Shown in pieces: positions 36,264 to 46,400 of a stretch of DNA of 64,000 nucleotides; position 1 is the first letter of the stretch, and each line of letters opens with the position of its first letter. The DNA lies in assembly GCF_012910705.2 (NCBI RefSeq), contig NZ_WTVG02000037.1, forward strand, positions 1-64,000, written 5' to 3'. Under the pieces are notes generated by a model. That model was given only the letters and a program-made list of their open reading frames with translations. It searched no databases and was not told the origin of the DNA. This DNA comes from Aromatoleum anaerobium (lineage in GTDB: Bacteria; Pseudomonadota; Gammaproteobacteria; Burkholderiales; Rhodocyclaceae). Made by a program: the position numbers and the translations under genes.

Positions 36264-37241
36264 CTAGACGCGGATGCGGATGATCTTGCGCATCCACACC
36301 ACGCCGAGAACCATCATCACCAGCGCGCCATAGATGAAATTGATGCCCGCGGGGTCCTCCCACAGCACCTTCATGAAGCCCGGGTTCACGAGGTTGATCA
36401 TTGCCGCGGTCGCGAACGGCAGGCCGCCGAGAATCCACGCCGACAGCCGTCCCTCGGCCGACAGCGTGCGGATCTGCCCATACAGCTTGAGGCGCGCGCG
36501 GATGATCGCGCTGATGTTGTCGAGCAGCTCGGCGAGATTGCCGCCGGAGTCGCGCTGGATCAGCACCGCGATGACGAAGTAGTTCAGGTCCGTGCTGTCG
36601 GTGCGTGACGCGAGGTTCAGCAGCGCGGTCTGTTGCGGCACGCCGTAGTTCGTCTCGTCGAACAGGATGCGGAACTCGCCACCGACCGGGTCCTTCATCT
36701 CCTCGCCGACCATCTTGATCGCGGTCGGGAACGCGTGGCCCGCGCGCAGCGCCCGGCTCATCAGGTCGAGGGCCTCCGGCAGCTGCTGCTCGAAGCGCTG
36801 CATGTGCCGGTTGCGCGCGCGCAGCACGTACAGCGTCGGCAGCGCGGCCAGCACGCCGCCGACGACCAGGCCGATGAGCACCGGCCGGTTCAGCAGCACC
36901 GGAGCCGCATAGCCGAGCGCGCCGAGCGCCACCGTCCAGCCGACGAACTGGGCCAGCGTCAGCTTCAGGCGCGACTGGACGATCAGCCGGTTCAGTCCGT
37001 GCAGGTGCGGGATCGCCGCAAGCAGCCGGTCGCCTGCAGCCGAGCCCGTGGCGCTTTGTTCCTTGAACAGCGACGATTTTGCCCATGCGCCCTGCACGCC
37101 GCTCGCCACCTCTTCGAGACGCCGGTTGAGGCGTTTCACTTCCGTGCTGCGCGTCGAAGCCCACCACAGGTAGCCGCCCTCGAGAAACAGCACCACGGCG
37201 ATGAAGGTCGCCAGTGCAAACAGCAGCGTCAGGATGTCCAT
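36264..37241 (-). CDS. tadB: TadB, inner-membrane platform protein of the Tad pilus
   Basis: The 325-residue protein is the second F-domain platform subunit. It has helices at residues about 5-25, 95-140 and near the C-terminus, and the F-domain segment [23 protein letters not shown] 37241 ([13 protein letters not shown]) is chosen because upstream residues in the frame belong to tadA in another frame. It starts 7 nt after the tadA stop. Confidence 0.93.
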   Translation of the reverse strand: MDILTLLFALATFIAVVLFLEGGYLWWASTRSTEVKRLNRRLEEVASGVQGAWAKSSLFKEQSATGSAAGDRLLAAIPHLHGLNRLIVQSRLKLTLAQFVGWTVALGALGYAAPVLLNRPVLIGLVVGGVLAALPTLYVLRARNRHMQRFEQQLPEALDLMSRALRAGHAFPTAIKMVGEEMKDPVGGEFRILFDETNYGVPQQTALLNLASRTDSTDLNYFVIAVLIQRDSGGNLAELLDNISAIIRARLKLYGQIRTLSAEGRLSAWILGGLPFATAAMINLVNPGFMKVLWEDPAGINFIYGALVMMVLGVVWMRKIIRIRV

Positions 37242-37248
37242 GTCAGCC

Positions 37249-38601
37249 TCACTCGAAGCGTCGCGTCGGGTCGAACATCTCCTCCGGCAGCCGGATGCCG
37301 AAGGAGCGCAGGCGCTCGGCGAAATGCGGGCGCACGCCGGTCGCGGCAAACTGGCCCTGCACCACGCCGCTGTCCGAGATGCCCTGCTGCCGGAACGTGA
37401 AGATCTCCTGCATCGTGATCATGTCGCCTTCCATGCCGGTGATTTCCTGGATGCTCACCAGCTTGCGCTTGCCGTCGGTGAGGCGGCTCGCCTGGACGAT
37501 GACGCCGATCGCGCTGGCGATCTGCGCCCGCGCGACCTTCTGCGGCAGATTCGCGCCGGACATGCCGATCATGTTCTCCATGCGGCCGAGCGCATCGCGC
37601 GGCGTGTTTGCATGCACCGTCGTCATCGAACCTTCGTGGCCGGTGTTCATCGCCTGCAGCACGTCGAAAGCTTCGGCGCCGCGCGTCTCGCCGAGGATGA
37701 TGCGGTCGGGGCGCATGCGCAGCGCATTCCTCACCAGCGCGCGCTGCGTCACCTCGCCCTTGCCCTCGATGTTCGGCGGGCGGGTTTCGAGCCGCACCAC
37801 GTGCGGCTGCTGCAGCTGCAGTTCGGCGGCGTCCTCGATCGTGACGATGCGTTCGTCCTCGGGGATGTTGTGCGACAGGATGTTCAGCAGCGTCGTCTTG
37901 CCGCTGCCGGTACCGCCGGAAATGAGGATGTTCACCTTCGCCCGGACGAGTCCGGCGAGCAGCTCGGCCATCCCCGGCGTCAGGGCCTTGAAGTCGATCA
38001 GTTTGTCGATCGTCAGCGGAATCGCGGCGAAGCGGCGGATCGACACGACCGGTCCGTCGAGCGCCAGCGGCGGAATGATCGCGTTGACCCGCGAGCCGTC
38101 CGGCAGGCGCGCATCCACCATCGGGCTCGACTCATCGACACGCCGTCCGACCCGCGACACGATCTTGTCGATGATCTTCATCAGGTGCGCGTCGTCGCTG
38201 AACGTGATGTTCGTATGCTCGATCTTGCCGTGGCGCTCGACGTAGATCTGCTGCGAGCCGTTGATCAGGATGTCCGACACGGTCGGGTCGGCGAGCAGCG
38301 GCTCGATCGGCCCGAGGCCGAGCATCTCGTACTGGATGTCGCGCACCAAATCGCGTCGTTCGTTCGTGTTGATGACGACGTTTTCCTCGGCGAGCAGGCG
38401 CTCGACCATCAGCCGCAGCTCGTCCCGCAGCCGCTCGGGGGCGAGGTTCTCCATCGCCTCGAGATCGATGCGCGACAGCAGCAACTGGTGGATGTGCAAT
38501 TTCAGGCTCTGGTAGGCCCTGCTCGCGCTGGAGTCGGAAGCCGCCTGCGAGCGCAGGGCGTTTTCCGGCGAGACCGATTCGAGACGCTGGCGCAGACTCA
38601 T
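37249..38601 (-). CDS. tadA: TadA, Tad pilus secretion ATPase (CpaF)
   Basis: The 450-residue hexameric ATPase powers Flp pilus assembly. It has Walker A ([14 protein letters not shown]), the Asp box [13 protein letters not shown], Walker B ([20 protein letters not shown]) and the His-box region [21 protein letters not shown] lies 8 nt before ATG 38601. It sits between tadZ and tadB in the usual order. Confidence 0.96.
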   Translation of the reverse strand: MSLRQRLESVSPENALRSQAASDSSASRAYQSLKLHIHQLLLSRIDLEAMENLAPERLRDELRLMVERLLAEENVVINTNERRDLVRDIQYEMLGLGPIEPLLADPTVSDILINGSQQIYVERHGKIEHTNITFSDDAHLMKIIDKIVSRVGRRVDESSPMVDARLPDGSRVNAIIPPLALDGPVVSIRRFAAIPLTIDKLIDFKALTPGMAELLAGLVRAKVNILISGGTGSGKTTLLNILSHNIPEDERIVTIEDAAELQLQQPHVVRLETRPPNIEGKGEVTQRALVRNALRMRPDRIILGETRGAEAFDVLQAMNTGHEGSMTTVHANTPRDALGRMENMIGMSGANLPQKVARAQIASAIGVIVQASRLTDGKRKLVSIQEITGMEGDMITMQEIFTFRQQGISDSGVVQGQFAATGVRPHFAERLRSFGIRLPEEMFDPTRRFE

Positions 38602-38632
38602 TTCATGCTCCCTCAGTTGTTGGCAGTCGGCT

Positions 38633-39787
38633 TCAGTGCGTCGCGAACAGGCGCCCGAGCCAGCCCTTGCCAGTCTTCTCCGGCTCGGCGGCAAGCGATT
38701 CGGCGATCTCGCGCAAGGCCTTCGTCACCGGGCTGCTCTTCGCCAGCCGTGCGATCGGCTCGCCCTGATTTACCGACGCGGCGACCGCCTCGTAACAATT
38801 CGGCACCGTCTTGAACACCTTCGCATTGACCGTGCGTTCCAGGTCCTGCAGCCCGATGTCGCTGTTCTTCTGGTGGCGATTGACGATCAGCCCGACTTTC
38901 GACATCGGGTAACCCAGCGACACGAACACCTCGACCAGGCGCTTGGCTTCGCGGATGAACGGCAACGTGAGCTGCACCACCGGAAAGATCCTGTCCGCCA
39001 TGTCGAACGGTCGCAGGCTCACCGCGTCGAGCGAGCGGCCGACATCGACGATGACGAAGTCGTAGTTCGCGCGCGCCACCTTGAGGATCGCCTCGACGTG
39101 CTCGGGCTTGACGTCAGTCGCGTGTGCCGGGTCCTCCGGTGCCGCGAGGAGGTGGAAACCGGGCGCGACCTCGATCATCGCCGACGCGAGGAAGGCGGCA
39201 TCGAGGCGATGGATCTGCTGGCACACCAGCGCGAGGTTGCTCGCCGGCTTCTGGTCGGTGACGAACATTGCCGCGTCGCCGAACTGCAGGTTCAGATCGA
39301 TCAGCGCGACCCGTTTGGCATGGGTGGTGGCGAGCACCCACGCGAGGTTCGTCGCGAGAAAGGTCGCGCCGCTGCCGCCCTTGCACGAGGTCATCGCGAG
39401 GATCTTGCCGTCGGCCGCGGCGCCGCCGCGCTTGCGGACAATGCGTGCGAGCGCCGCCTTGAGGGCCTCGACGCCCGGCGCGCTCGACAGCACTTCGCGT
39501 CCGCCGGCGCGAAAGACCTGCAGCTGGAAGGCGGTCGAGGTGTCGGCAGTGATGACGATCGGGTCGATCGTGGGATAGCGCTGCGTCAGCCGCTCGAGTG
39601 CGTCGAGGCCGCTCGGCTCGAAGGCATCGAGTACGACGATATCGGGCACCGTGCCGTTGACGGCGCCGATCGGATCGTTCGACGTCGCGTGTCCGACTGC
39701 GACGTCCATCGCCTGGCCCGCCTGAACCAGCGTTGTGCGCAGGCGCTCGGCGTTGTCATGGCTGTCGGAAAGAATTCTGATTTTCAT
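38633..39787 (-). CDS. tadZ: TadZ, pilus-localising ATPase (CpaE family)
   Basis: The 384-residue protein has an atypical receiver domain (residues 1-115; [14 protein letters not shown]) followed by a MinD/ParA-type ATPase with a deviant Walker [17 protein letters not shown] and [12 protein letters not shown]. TadZ places the Tad machine at the cell pole. It lies 31 nt before tadA. Confidence 0.93.
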   Translation of the reverse strand: MKIRILSDSHDNAERLRTTLVQAGQAMDVAVGHATSNDPIGAVNGTVPDIVVLDAFEPSGLDALERLTQRYPTIDPIVITADTSTAFQLQVFRAGGREVLSSAPGVEALKAALARIVRKRGGAAADGKILAMTSCKGGSGATFLATNLAWVLATTHAKRVALIDLNLQFGDAAMFVTDQKPASNLALVCQQIHRLDAAFLASAMIEVAPGFHLLAAPEDPAHATDVKPEHVEAILKVARANYDFVIVDVGRSLDAVSLRPFDMADRIFPVVQLTLPFIREAKRLVEVFVSLGYPMSKVGLIVNRHQKNSDIGLQDLERTVNAKVFKTVPNCYEAVAASVNQGEPIARLAKSSPVTKALREIAESLAAEPEKTGKGWLGRLFATH

Positions 39788-39816
39788 GGCGTCCTCTCAA
39801 CGCGGTAGCGGTGCGG

Positions 39817-40260
39817 TCAACTGCACACGGGATTGCCGGAACTGCTCATGCTTTCGCGCGGCAGCGTCGTCTGGAACGCGGGCAGCGGCACGGCAAGGGG
39901 AACGAACGGAATCACCGTCTGGTGCGTGTAGTTCGACAGGCGTACCCGCACCGACTTGCAGGTCGCGACGTCACAAGAGGCGTTGGGGGGATCGAGATAG
40001 TCGATTGTGATCGTCGCCGCCGCGAACGACGGCAGCATCTGTCGCATGCGGGTCTCGATGATCGAGGCATCCTTGTCGCAGACGACCGCAAGGCGCGCGC
40101 CGAGCCGGGTGGCTTCCGCTGCGGCGTTCCAGGTCCACAGCATCCGTCCGAACTCCATGATGCCGATCAGCAAGGTGAAGAACAGCGCTGCGACCACCGC
40201 GAATTCAACCGCGGCGACACCGCACTGCCGCTTCCTGTCGTTTGTGATTCGCGAGTTCAT
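39817..40260 (-). CDS. tadF: TadE/TadF-like pseudopilin
   Basis: The 147-residue minor pilin has the N-terminal leader and helix RQCGVAAVEFAVVAALFFTLLIGIM, with the VAAVEFA processing motif cut by TadV. It overlaps the preceding tadE by 4 nt. The C-terminal domain has two cysteines and is probably periplasmic. Confidence 0.88.
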   Translation of the reverse strand: MNSRITNDRKRQCGVAAVEFAVVAALFFTLLIGIMEFGRMLWTWNAAAEATRLGARLAVVCDKDASIIETRMRQMLPSFAAATITIDYLDPPNASCDVATCKSVRVRLSNYTHQTVIPFVPLAVPLPAFQTTLPRESMSSSGNPVCS

Positions 40261-40721
40261 AGCTGCGACCTCATCGTGACCGCGATGTTGTTGAAGGTGA
40301 TGTCCGGCATCACGTACTCGACGACGGAGTTGTACGGATAGCCGCTGATCCGCACCGTCACCGTGTTGATCGTCCCGGTTCCGGTCGTCACGGTGTTCTC
40401 GACGCCGGTGCAGCTGAGGATCGTGTCACAGGTCTGCACCATGCCTGTTTTCAGGCCTGGCGCCAGCGCCGCGCCGCTGCAATCCGGGCTGCCATGCACC
40501 GCCAGACACTTGGCGATCGCGTGCTCGACAGGATCCCCCGGCGTTTTCGATGTCAGATGGCGGGCGGCGTCGCGCACCGCCTTGCCCAGGGTGTTGTACG
40601 AGTAGATCGCGCGGCCGAACTCGGTGATGCCGAAGCCCAGCATCACCAGCGGGATAAGCAGAATCCCGAATTCGACGGCGGCGACACCGCGCATGTGGCG
40701 ACGCATGGCTCGAATCCTCAC
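40257..40721 (-). CDS. tadE: TadE-like pseudopilin
   Basis: The 154-residue minor pilin has leader and helix MRGVAAVEFGILLIPLVMLGFG. The periplasmic part has four cysteines (KCLAVHGSPDC, QTCDTILSC) that may form disulfides. It overlaps tadG (4 nt) and tadF (4 nt), so all three are translationally coupled. Confidence 0.9.
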   Translation of the reverse strand: MRIRAMRRHMRGVAAVEFGILLIPLVMLGFGITEFGRAIYSYNTLGKAVRDAARHLTSKTPGDPVEHAIAKCLAVHGSPDCSGAALAPGLKTGMVQTCDTILSCTGVENTVTTGTGTINTVTVRISGYPYNSVVEYVMPDITFNNIAVTMRSQL

Positions 40722-42040
40722 TGGACCAGGGCGGGCACCAGCGGCCCGACCGAGGTTGAGCTGCCGACCGCGCCCGAGGTGGCGCAGGGGCTGCCCGGTT
40801 CATTCGATGCGCCGAGATACTCGGCGCTGACGGTGACGTCGCTGCCAGCCTTCTTGTATGGTTCCAGCATCAGGATGCAGGCATAGCCGCGGATTGGTGC
40901 GTGCTGTCCGCCGGCGAAAGAGTCGCACTGCAGGAAGGGTACGGTGACCAGGCGTCGGTCTGCGCCGAACGAGATCATCTGCGCAGTGCTGGCCCGGGTT
41001 GTTCCGTTGGGCAGTTCGGAACTTTGTACCTGGAGGTGCGAAGTGCGCGCCGCGACGAAGTTCGGCGTGCCTTCGACAACGGAGCCCTTGTACGCGTCAC
41101 GGCCCAATGACCAGTTCGTCGTGTTGTAGGCGAGGCCGGTGAAGTCGGGCGGGGCGCTCTTCAGTTCGTCGTCCGTACACGACGCTCCCCCCTGACAGAT
41201 CCCGAAGCGCGTGTTGAACGCCTTGCCGATACTAGTCTTCTGGCCGGCGTCGCCGACACAGCCCGGTGTTGGGGTCGAATTGCCAGAGGTAGGACAGGTG
41301 GGCGGGCCGTTCGGCGGCAGATTGCACTGTCCCGCTCCCTCGAACAGGCAGGAGAGTTCCTGCGCGCCCTTGCCGGAGCAATTGGGCGTAGTCGTGCTCG
41401 GATCGAAGTCCACCCAGCGGAAATCGCCCGTCAGGTTTTCCATCGTACCGCCGCCGCTTTCCTTGAAGTTCATCGAGTACCAGTTGCCCTTGACGTAGCC
41501 GAAGTGCGGTGCCGAGCTGCCGGGGGTGGTGCATAGGCCCATGGGAATCGCGCAGTTGTTCTGCGACGGGGATAGGGTGGCGGTGGCAAGGGCGCTCACC
41601 GTTTGATCGTCGAAGCCCATGACCTGCATGAACCACGGCGCTATTCCGCTTTCGGTAATCGTGCAGCGCACGTACTTCGAGTTGCCGGTCGCCCCCCCTG
41701 CGGACAGCCACGAACCGGCGAGCGAAGTCGAGAACGTCACATCGATGTCCGCGACCTGGATGGCGCCGCCCTGAAAATCGACGCGGTTCTCCGCTCCGAC
41801 CGTCTTGCCTGCATTTTCGGCCCGCGTGAAGTTTTCCGCCGGAATCGGCGAGCCGGTCAGCTCGTAGGACGCAGCCAGCGCACAGGCATCGGCCGCGTTC
41901 TGCAACTCGGTCTTGGTCAGATAGAGATGACCACCATCGAGTGCGAGGCCGGCGAATCCCATCAGCACCACCAGCGACAGCCCGGTGATGATCGCGACCG
42001 TACCGCGCTGCCGGGAACGTATGCTGAAAGCCTTTGGCAT
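40718..42040 (-). CDS. tadG: TadG-like pilus assembly protein
   Basis: The 440-residue protein has an N-terminal membrane helix of the Tad_N type (RGTVAIITGLSLVVLMGFAG) followed by the conserved LTKTELQNAADACALAASYEL, and a long periplasmic part with many cysteines. TadG anchors or organises the pilus in the envelope. GAGGAGAG precedes ATG 42040. No von Willebrand domain is evident in the periplasmic part. Confidence 0.88.
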   Translation of the reverse strand: MPKAFSIRSRQRGTVAIITGLSLVVLMGFAGLALDGGHLYLTKTELQNAADACALAASYELTGSPIPAENFTRAENAGKTVGAENRVDFQGGAIQVADIDVTFSTSLAGSWLSAGGATGNSKYVRCTITESGIAPWFMQVMGFDDQTVSALATATLSPSQNNCAIPMGLCTTPGSSAPHFGYVKGNWYSMNFKESGGGTMENLTGDFRWVDFDPSTTTPNCSGKGAQELSCLFEGAGQCNLPPNGPPTCPTSGNSTPTPGCVGDAGQKTSIGKAFNTRFGICQGGASCTDDELKSAPPDFTGLAYNTTNWSLGRDAYKGSVVEGTPNFVAARTSHLQVQSSELPNGTTRASTAQMISFGADRRLVTVPFLQCDSFAGGQHAPIRGYACILMLEPYKKAGSDVTVSAEYLGASNEPGSPCATSGAVGSSTSVGPLVPALVQ

Positions 42041-42065
42041 GTCTGCTCTCCTCGCGCGCATGGTG

Positions 42066-42350
42066 TCAGCGCCCCGAACCGCCGCTGCCCACGCCGATGG
42101 TGAACACGTTGGGTTGGGGCTGGGGTTGCGTATAGCTCTTGGCATATTCGCCCATCGCCCCCTGCGCCGCCTTGCCGTCGATTCCCGCGACCGGGTCGGC
42201 GTTGTGTGAGGCGTCGGGGGCGATCACCTGCTGCGCGGCGACGGTTCGCGCGGCTTCGCCGAAACGGGCGTCCCAGTGGGGCGAGGTGGACATGCAGCCG
42301 GTCAGGCCCAGGATCACCAGGGCGCCGGTCAGGTTCGCGAATTTGTTCAT
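42066..42350 (-). CDS. Small lipoprotein of the tad locus
   Basis: The 94-residue protein has a signal peptide with lipobox LTGCMS (Cys19) and a mature part HWDARFGEAARTVAAQQVIA, then a Gly/Ser-rich end. It resembles the small pilus-assembly lipoproteins (CpaD/pilus biogenesis lipoprotein type) that sit behind the secretin gene. It lies 11 nt after rcpA. Confidence 0.75.
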   Translation of the reverse strand: MNKFANLTGALVILGLTGCMSTSPHWDARFGEAARTVAAQQVIAPDASHNADPVAGIDGKAAQGAMGEYAKSYTQPQPQPNVFTIGVGSGGSGR

Positions 42351-42361
42351 GATCCGCCTCC

Positions 42362-44059
42362 TCACTTGGGTTCGAAGCCGCCGCGGGCGGGCTCGGTGAT
42401 GCCGGGCATCGTTTCCATCCTGTCGGCTGGAGCGGGTCCATCGCCTTCGACCTTGCCGCGCAGAATCACGTCGGCGCGGTTCGGCTCGACGTAGTTGTCG
42501 GTCGGCAGTGCGTAGTCCGGCGGCAGCGGCTTCACCAGGCGCGGCGTGATGACGAACACCAGCTCGGAGCGGTCGGTCTGGAATTCGGTGCTGCGGAACA
42601 GCGCGCCGAGCACCGGGATCTCGCCGAGGAAGGGGAAGGCCTTGATGTTGGTCGTCGTGTTGTTCTTGATCAGGCCGCCGATCGCGAAGCTCTGGCCATC
42701 GTGCAGCTGGACGGTGGTGAAGGCCCGGCGCGTCGTGAAGGATGGCAGGATCGCCAGGCCATTGATGCCCGGTGCAGTGAGGCCGACACCCTCGCGGTTC
42801 AGTTCGGATACCTCAGGCCGCACCGCGAGGTTGATGCGCCCGCCTTCCAGCACGGTGGGCGTGAATTTCACCGAAACGCCGAACTCCTTTTCCTCCAGCG
42901 TGATCGTTCTCCCGCCCCCGTCGTTCTGCGATACCGGAATGAAAATCTTGCCGCCGGCGAGGAAGCTGCCTTCCTGGCCGCTGATCGCCATCACCGTCGG
43001 CTCGGCGAGGATCTTGATCAGGCCGTCGCTCTTCAATGCATCGACGCTGAGCATCGTGCTGTTGCTGCCGGAGATCAGCGGGATCTTGGTTACGTCGCTG
43101 CCGATCGTCGCTTCGCCGATCGGCGCGGTGATCGCGCTGGTCGCGCTGCTGTTGCTGAGGGCGTCGACGATGCCGCCGCCGACGCGGGCGCCGACCGTGC
43201 CCGACACCTGGCCGCCGACGGCGCCGCGTCCGCCGAAGACGCCGGACAGGAAGCGGATCATCGAGCCGTCGCCGGCGGCATAGGCGCGGGTGAAGTCGAT
43301 GCCGAAGCGGTCGAGCACTGCTTTCGACACCTCCGCGACCTTCACTTCCAGCATCACCTGTTGCGGCGCCCCGACGTTGAGCATGTTCAGCACCCGCACG
43401 TTGCGTCCGTCCTCTCCGCCGCCGTCCCGAACGTACGCCGAGGCGATCTCGACGGCGCGATCGACCTTCGTCGCGTCGCTGACGGTGCCGGTGAGCACCA
43501 GCGAGTCGTACGCCGAGCTCACCTTGATACCGGTCTCGTTTGGAAGCAGGGTTGCGAGGGCGCCCTGCACCGAGGTCACGTCCATTGCCACAACCACGTC
43601 GAGCGCGGTGCAGCCGCCGGAGCGGTCGACGAGCACGACGTTCGTCGAGCCGACGGTCTTGCCGAGCAGGTAGATCTCGTTCGGGCTCAGCAGCAGCACG
43701 TCGACCTGGGCGACGCCGGGGCGGCCGTCGGCCTGCTTCGTTTGCGGGGCGCCCTTGTCGTCCTTCGCGGGTTCGGTGCTCGGGCGCGCGGCCTGGGCGT
43801 TTTCCGGGTTGCCGAGCAGGATGCGCGTGACGGGAACCTGCGGCCGGATCACCGACGACTTGCCGACCGGGATCGTCACCATCGGCGCGATTTCGACACG
43901 CCCGCAGGGCGAGCCGCCGCCAGCGACGGCGGCGGCGGGTTTTTTCGCCGGCGTGCCGGTGACGGCCGCCTGTGCCGCGCCGGACAGCATCAGCGCGATG
44001 AACGCTGTCGTGCCAACCCCCGCGAGCCTGCGACTGCTGCTGTTCTTGTTCGTGGTCAT
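42362..44059 (-). CDS. rcpA: RcpA/CpaC, Tad outer-membrane secretin
   Basis: The 565-residue secretin forms the outer-membrane pore. A signal peptide (ending AQAA) is followed by a pilus-assembly N domain and a BON-like segment (IKVSSAYDSLVLTGTVSD), and from about 330 the secretin domain, with VPVLGALFRSTEFQTDRSEL and VFVITPRLVKPL near the end. AGGGGA precedes ATG 44059. Confidence 0.94.
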   Translation of the reverse strand: MTTNKNSSSRRLAGVGTTAFIALMLSGAAQAAVTGTPAKKPAAAVAGGGSPCGRVEIAPMVTIPVGKSSVIRPQVPVTRILLGNPENAQAARPSTEPAKDDKGAPQTKQADGRPGVAQVDVLLLSPNEIYLLGKTVGSTNVVLVDRSGGCTALDVVVAMDVTSVQGALATLLPNETGIKVSSAYDSLVLTGTVSDATKVDRAVEIASAYVRDGGGEDGRNVRVLNMLNVGAPQQVMLEVKVAEVSKAVLDRFGIDFTRAYAAGDGSMIRFLSGVFGGRGAVGGQVSGTVGARVGGGIVDALSNSSATSAITAPIGEATIGSDVTKIPLISGSNSTMLSVDALKSDGLIKILAEPTVMAISGQEGSFLAGGKIFIPVSQNDGGGRTITLEEKEFGVSVKFTPTVLEGGRINLAVRPEVSELNREGVGLTAPGINGLAILPSFTTRRAFTTVQLHDGQSFAIGGLIKNNTTTNIKAFPFLGEIPVLGALFRSTEFQTDRSELVFVITPRLVKPLPPDYALPTDNYVEPNRADVILRGKVEGDGPAPADRMETMPGITEPARGGFEPK

Positions 44060-44094
44060 GATGTCCCCTGCGATCCGTGATCGGTTCGATTTGG

Positions 44095-44940
44095 CTAGAA
44101 GCATTCGTTGACCTTGCTGACGCCGCGGATCACCTCGACGCAGACCTGTGCGCCGGGGGCGGGCGCAGGGCGCGGCTTGGCGGCGGCGCGGCGCGGGGCC
44201 GCCACCTTGACCGGGGCCGGGGGCGGCACCTCGACCGAGGTGCGCAGCAGCATCGCCTTGGTAATGCCGGCGGTCTCGGTGGGGCTCGAATCGATCTGGT
44301 TGCGCAGCACCAGCGACAGGTTGCCGACGCTGCGCGCGAGGTCGAGCCGCTCGGCCTGCTCGGGGGTGACTTCGAGCGTGACGGCATTGACGACGCGGGG
44401 CTTCGTCTCGTCGCGGTTCGCTTCCTGCGCGACGGCGAGCACGAGGATGCGCTCGAGCACGATCTTCGAGATCATCCGGTCCTCGTTGTTCTGTTTCGCT
44501 CCCGCGTCCTCGGTATTCACCATGATGTCGACATAGTTGCCGGGCAGCGTGAAGCCGGCGACGCCAACGACGTCATTGACGCGCACGGTGATCGCGCGCT
44601 TGCCGTCGGGCACGACTGCGGAAAGCCCCCCTTTGGTGCCGACCGGGGCGAGGCGGGATTCAAGGATCGGTTCGCCGGGCTGGATGCCGGTGATCGCGAC
44701 GCGGCCGTCGAGCGCGGCGAGATCGGTGAAGGCGCCGCTGGGAATGCTGCTGGATGGCCACTCCACGAGGCGGATCGCCTCCGGCCCGATTCGGCCGCCG
44801 AGTTGCAGCTCGACTGCCGCGACGGCGATGCGGTTGCCGTCGCCGCCGGTCTTCGCCTGCAGCCAGCGTGTCCCGAGGGCGACGGCGGCAAGGCCGGCGA
44901 GCATCGCGACCAGAAGAAAGACGAGACCTTTGGCCTTCAT
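44095..44940 (-). CDS. rcpC: RcpC/CpaB, Tad pilus assembly protein
   Basis: The 281-residue protein has one N-terminal helix and a SAF domain (GRVAITGIQPGEPILESRLA) followed by the RcpC domain (RAITVRVNDVVGVAGFTLPGNYVDIM). It helps join the secretin to the inner parts. An Ala/Pro/Lys-rich tail ends in a short Cys-containing segment. Confidence 0.92.
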   Translation of the reverse strand: MKAKGLVFLLVAMLAGLAAVALGTRWLQAKTGGDGNRIAVAAVELQLGGRIGPEAIRLVEWPSSSIPSGAFTDLAALDGRVAITGIQPGEPILESRLAPVGTKGGLSAVVPDGKRAITVRVNDVVGVAGFTLPGNYVDIMVNTEDAGAKQNNEDRMISKIVLERILVLAVAQEANRDETKPRVVNAVTLEVTPEQAERLDLARSVGNLSLVLRNQIDSSPTETAGITKAMLLRTSVEVPPPAPVKVAAPRRAAAKPRPAPAPGAQVCVEVIRGVSKVNECF

Positions 44941-45070
44941 GTGAGCCCCCTTGTTTCCGGACCGTCAGAGTCTGCCTCGCGGTCCTGCAAATGCCCGCCG
45001 TGGCGGGCGTTCCGGTGCCAGTGCCGGCGGCCATCGGTGCGCCGCCGGCCCCTCCCTTCGATGCGCGGCC

Positions 45071-46378
45071 CTAGCGGGTCGCGAAGTAGTTGTGCCAGGC
45101 CCAGTGCAGCGCGTCGGGCGTCAGCTGTGCCGGTTCGCCGAGGTAGCGGGCGAGGTCGGCGATCTGGTTCACGATGTCGCGCGGGAAGCACGCCAGCAGC
45201 GGCTGCCCATGCACCGCGTGGTAGTCATTCAGCAGCGTCTGAAACACGGCGTCATCAAACGGTACGCCGCTTTCTTCGCAAACGCACGTGAATATGTTCC
45301 TGTATTCGTCTTCGTCCATCGGCCCGATATGGATCTTGTAGCCGAGGCGGCGCAGGAAGGCCGGGTCGGCGACGTCGGACGGCATCAGGTTCGTCGAGAA
45401 CACCAGCACGACGTCGAACGGCAGCGTGAACTTCGTGCCGCTGTGCAGCGCGAGGTAGTCGTGACGCCGGTCCATCGGCACGATCCAGCGGTTCATCAGC
45501 TGCTCCGGCGTGACGAGCTGCCGGCCGAGGTCATCGACGACGAACAGCCCGCCATTCGCCTTGACGTGCGGCGGCGCCTGGTAGAAGCCGGTGCCCGCGT
45601 CGTAGTCGAGGTCGAGCATGCGCAGCGTCAGTTCGCCGCCGGTGATCGCGACCGGCCGCCGGCAGCGCACCCAGCGCAGGTCCGGCCGCAGCAGGTTGTC
45701 GAGCACCGCGGGACGATGGTCGTCCTCGACCGGCGCATGGATCAGCGGGTCGAACACCTGAATGATCTCGCCGTCGACGAGGATCGCGTGCGGCACTGCG
45801 ACGTCGCCATCGAGCAGCAGCGCGAGCCGTTCGGCGAGGTAGGTCTTGCCGGCGCCCGCGGGGCCGTAGAGGAACAGCGCACGTCCCGAACCCATCGCGG
45901 CGCCGAGCTGGTCGCACACTTCCGGCTTGATGATCAGACCGCGAAACGCTTCGTTCACGCCCTCGCGGGTCACGCACATCTTCGTCACCGACTGGCGCTC
46001 GACCTGGGCGACATACGCCGCGAGGCCGACCGGCGCGGCGCCGGCGTATTTGCAGCGGCCGAGGAATTCGGCGGCGCGCGCGCGGCCTGCGTCGGTGAGT
46101 TCATACAGGATGTCGCCGTCCGTCTCGCCGCGGCGCATGACTTCACAGATCCGCTCCGCGCGCATGAACGCGAGCAGGCTTTCGAGCACGTTCGCTGGCA
46201 GGCGCAGCTGCTGCGACAGCTCGGTGAGGCGCAGCTGGCCGCGCACGAACAGCAGCTTCGCCGCGAGTTCGACGAGGAACAGCAGCGGCAGCCCGGTTTC
46301 TTCGAGCGTGCGCGGCGCGCGCGGGAAGCCGGACGGTTCGTCGAAGGGGATCACTCGGGCGCTGGAAGAGGCGTTCAT
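45071..46378 (-). CDS. AAA ATPase inserted in the tad locus
   Basis: The 435-residue protein has a winged-helix-like N-terminal part (LTELSQQLRLPANVLESLL) and an AAA domain with Walker A YGPAGAGKTYLAERL, a Walker B-like GGLFVVDDLGRQ and sensor-like LVFSTNLMP. It is neither TadA nor TadZ; its role is unknown, though its place between TadV and RcpC suggests a helper of pilus biogenesis or regulation. ATG 46378 has GGAG 7 nt upstream. Confidence 0.8.
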   Translation of the reverse strand: MNASSSARVIPFDEPSGFPRAPRTLEETGLPLLFLVELAAKLLFVRGQLRLTELSQQLRLPANVLESLLAFMRAERICEVMRRGETDGDILYELTDAGRARAAEFLGRCKYAGAAPVGLAAYVAQVERQSVTKMCVTREGVNEAFRGLIIKPEVCDQLGAAMGSGRALFLYGPAGAGKTYLAERLALLLDGDVAVPHAILVDGEIIQVFDPLIHAPVEDDHRPAVLDNLLRPDLRWVRCRRPVAITGGELTLRMLDLDYDAGTGFYQAPPHVKANGGLFVVDDLGRQLVTPEQLMNRWIVPMDRRHDYLALHSGTKFTLPFDVVLVFSTNLMPSDVADPAFLRRLGYKIHIGPMDEDEYRNIFTCVCEESGVPFDDAVFQTLLNDYHAVHGQPLLACFPRDIVNQIADLARYLGEPAQLTPDALHWAWHNYFATR

Positions 46379-46400
46379 GGCGAAGCTCCGCAAAATCCGT

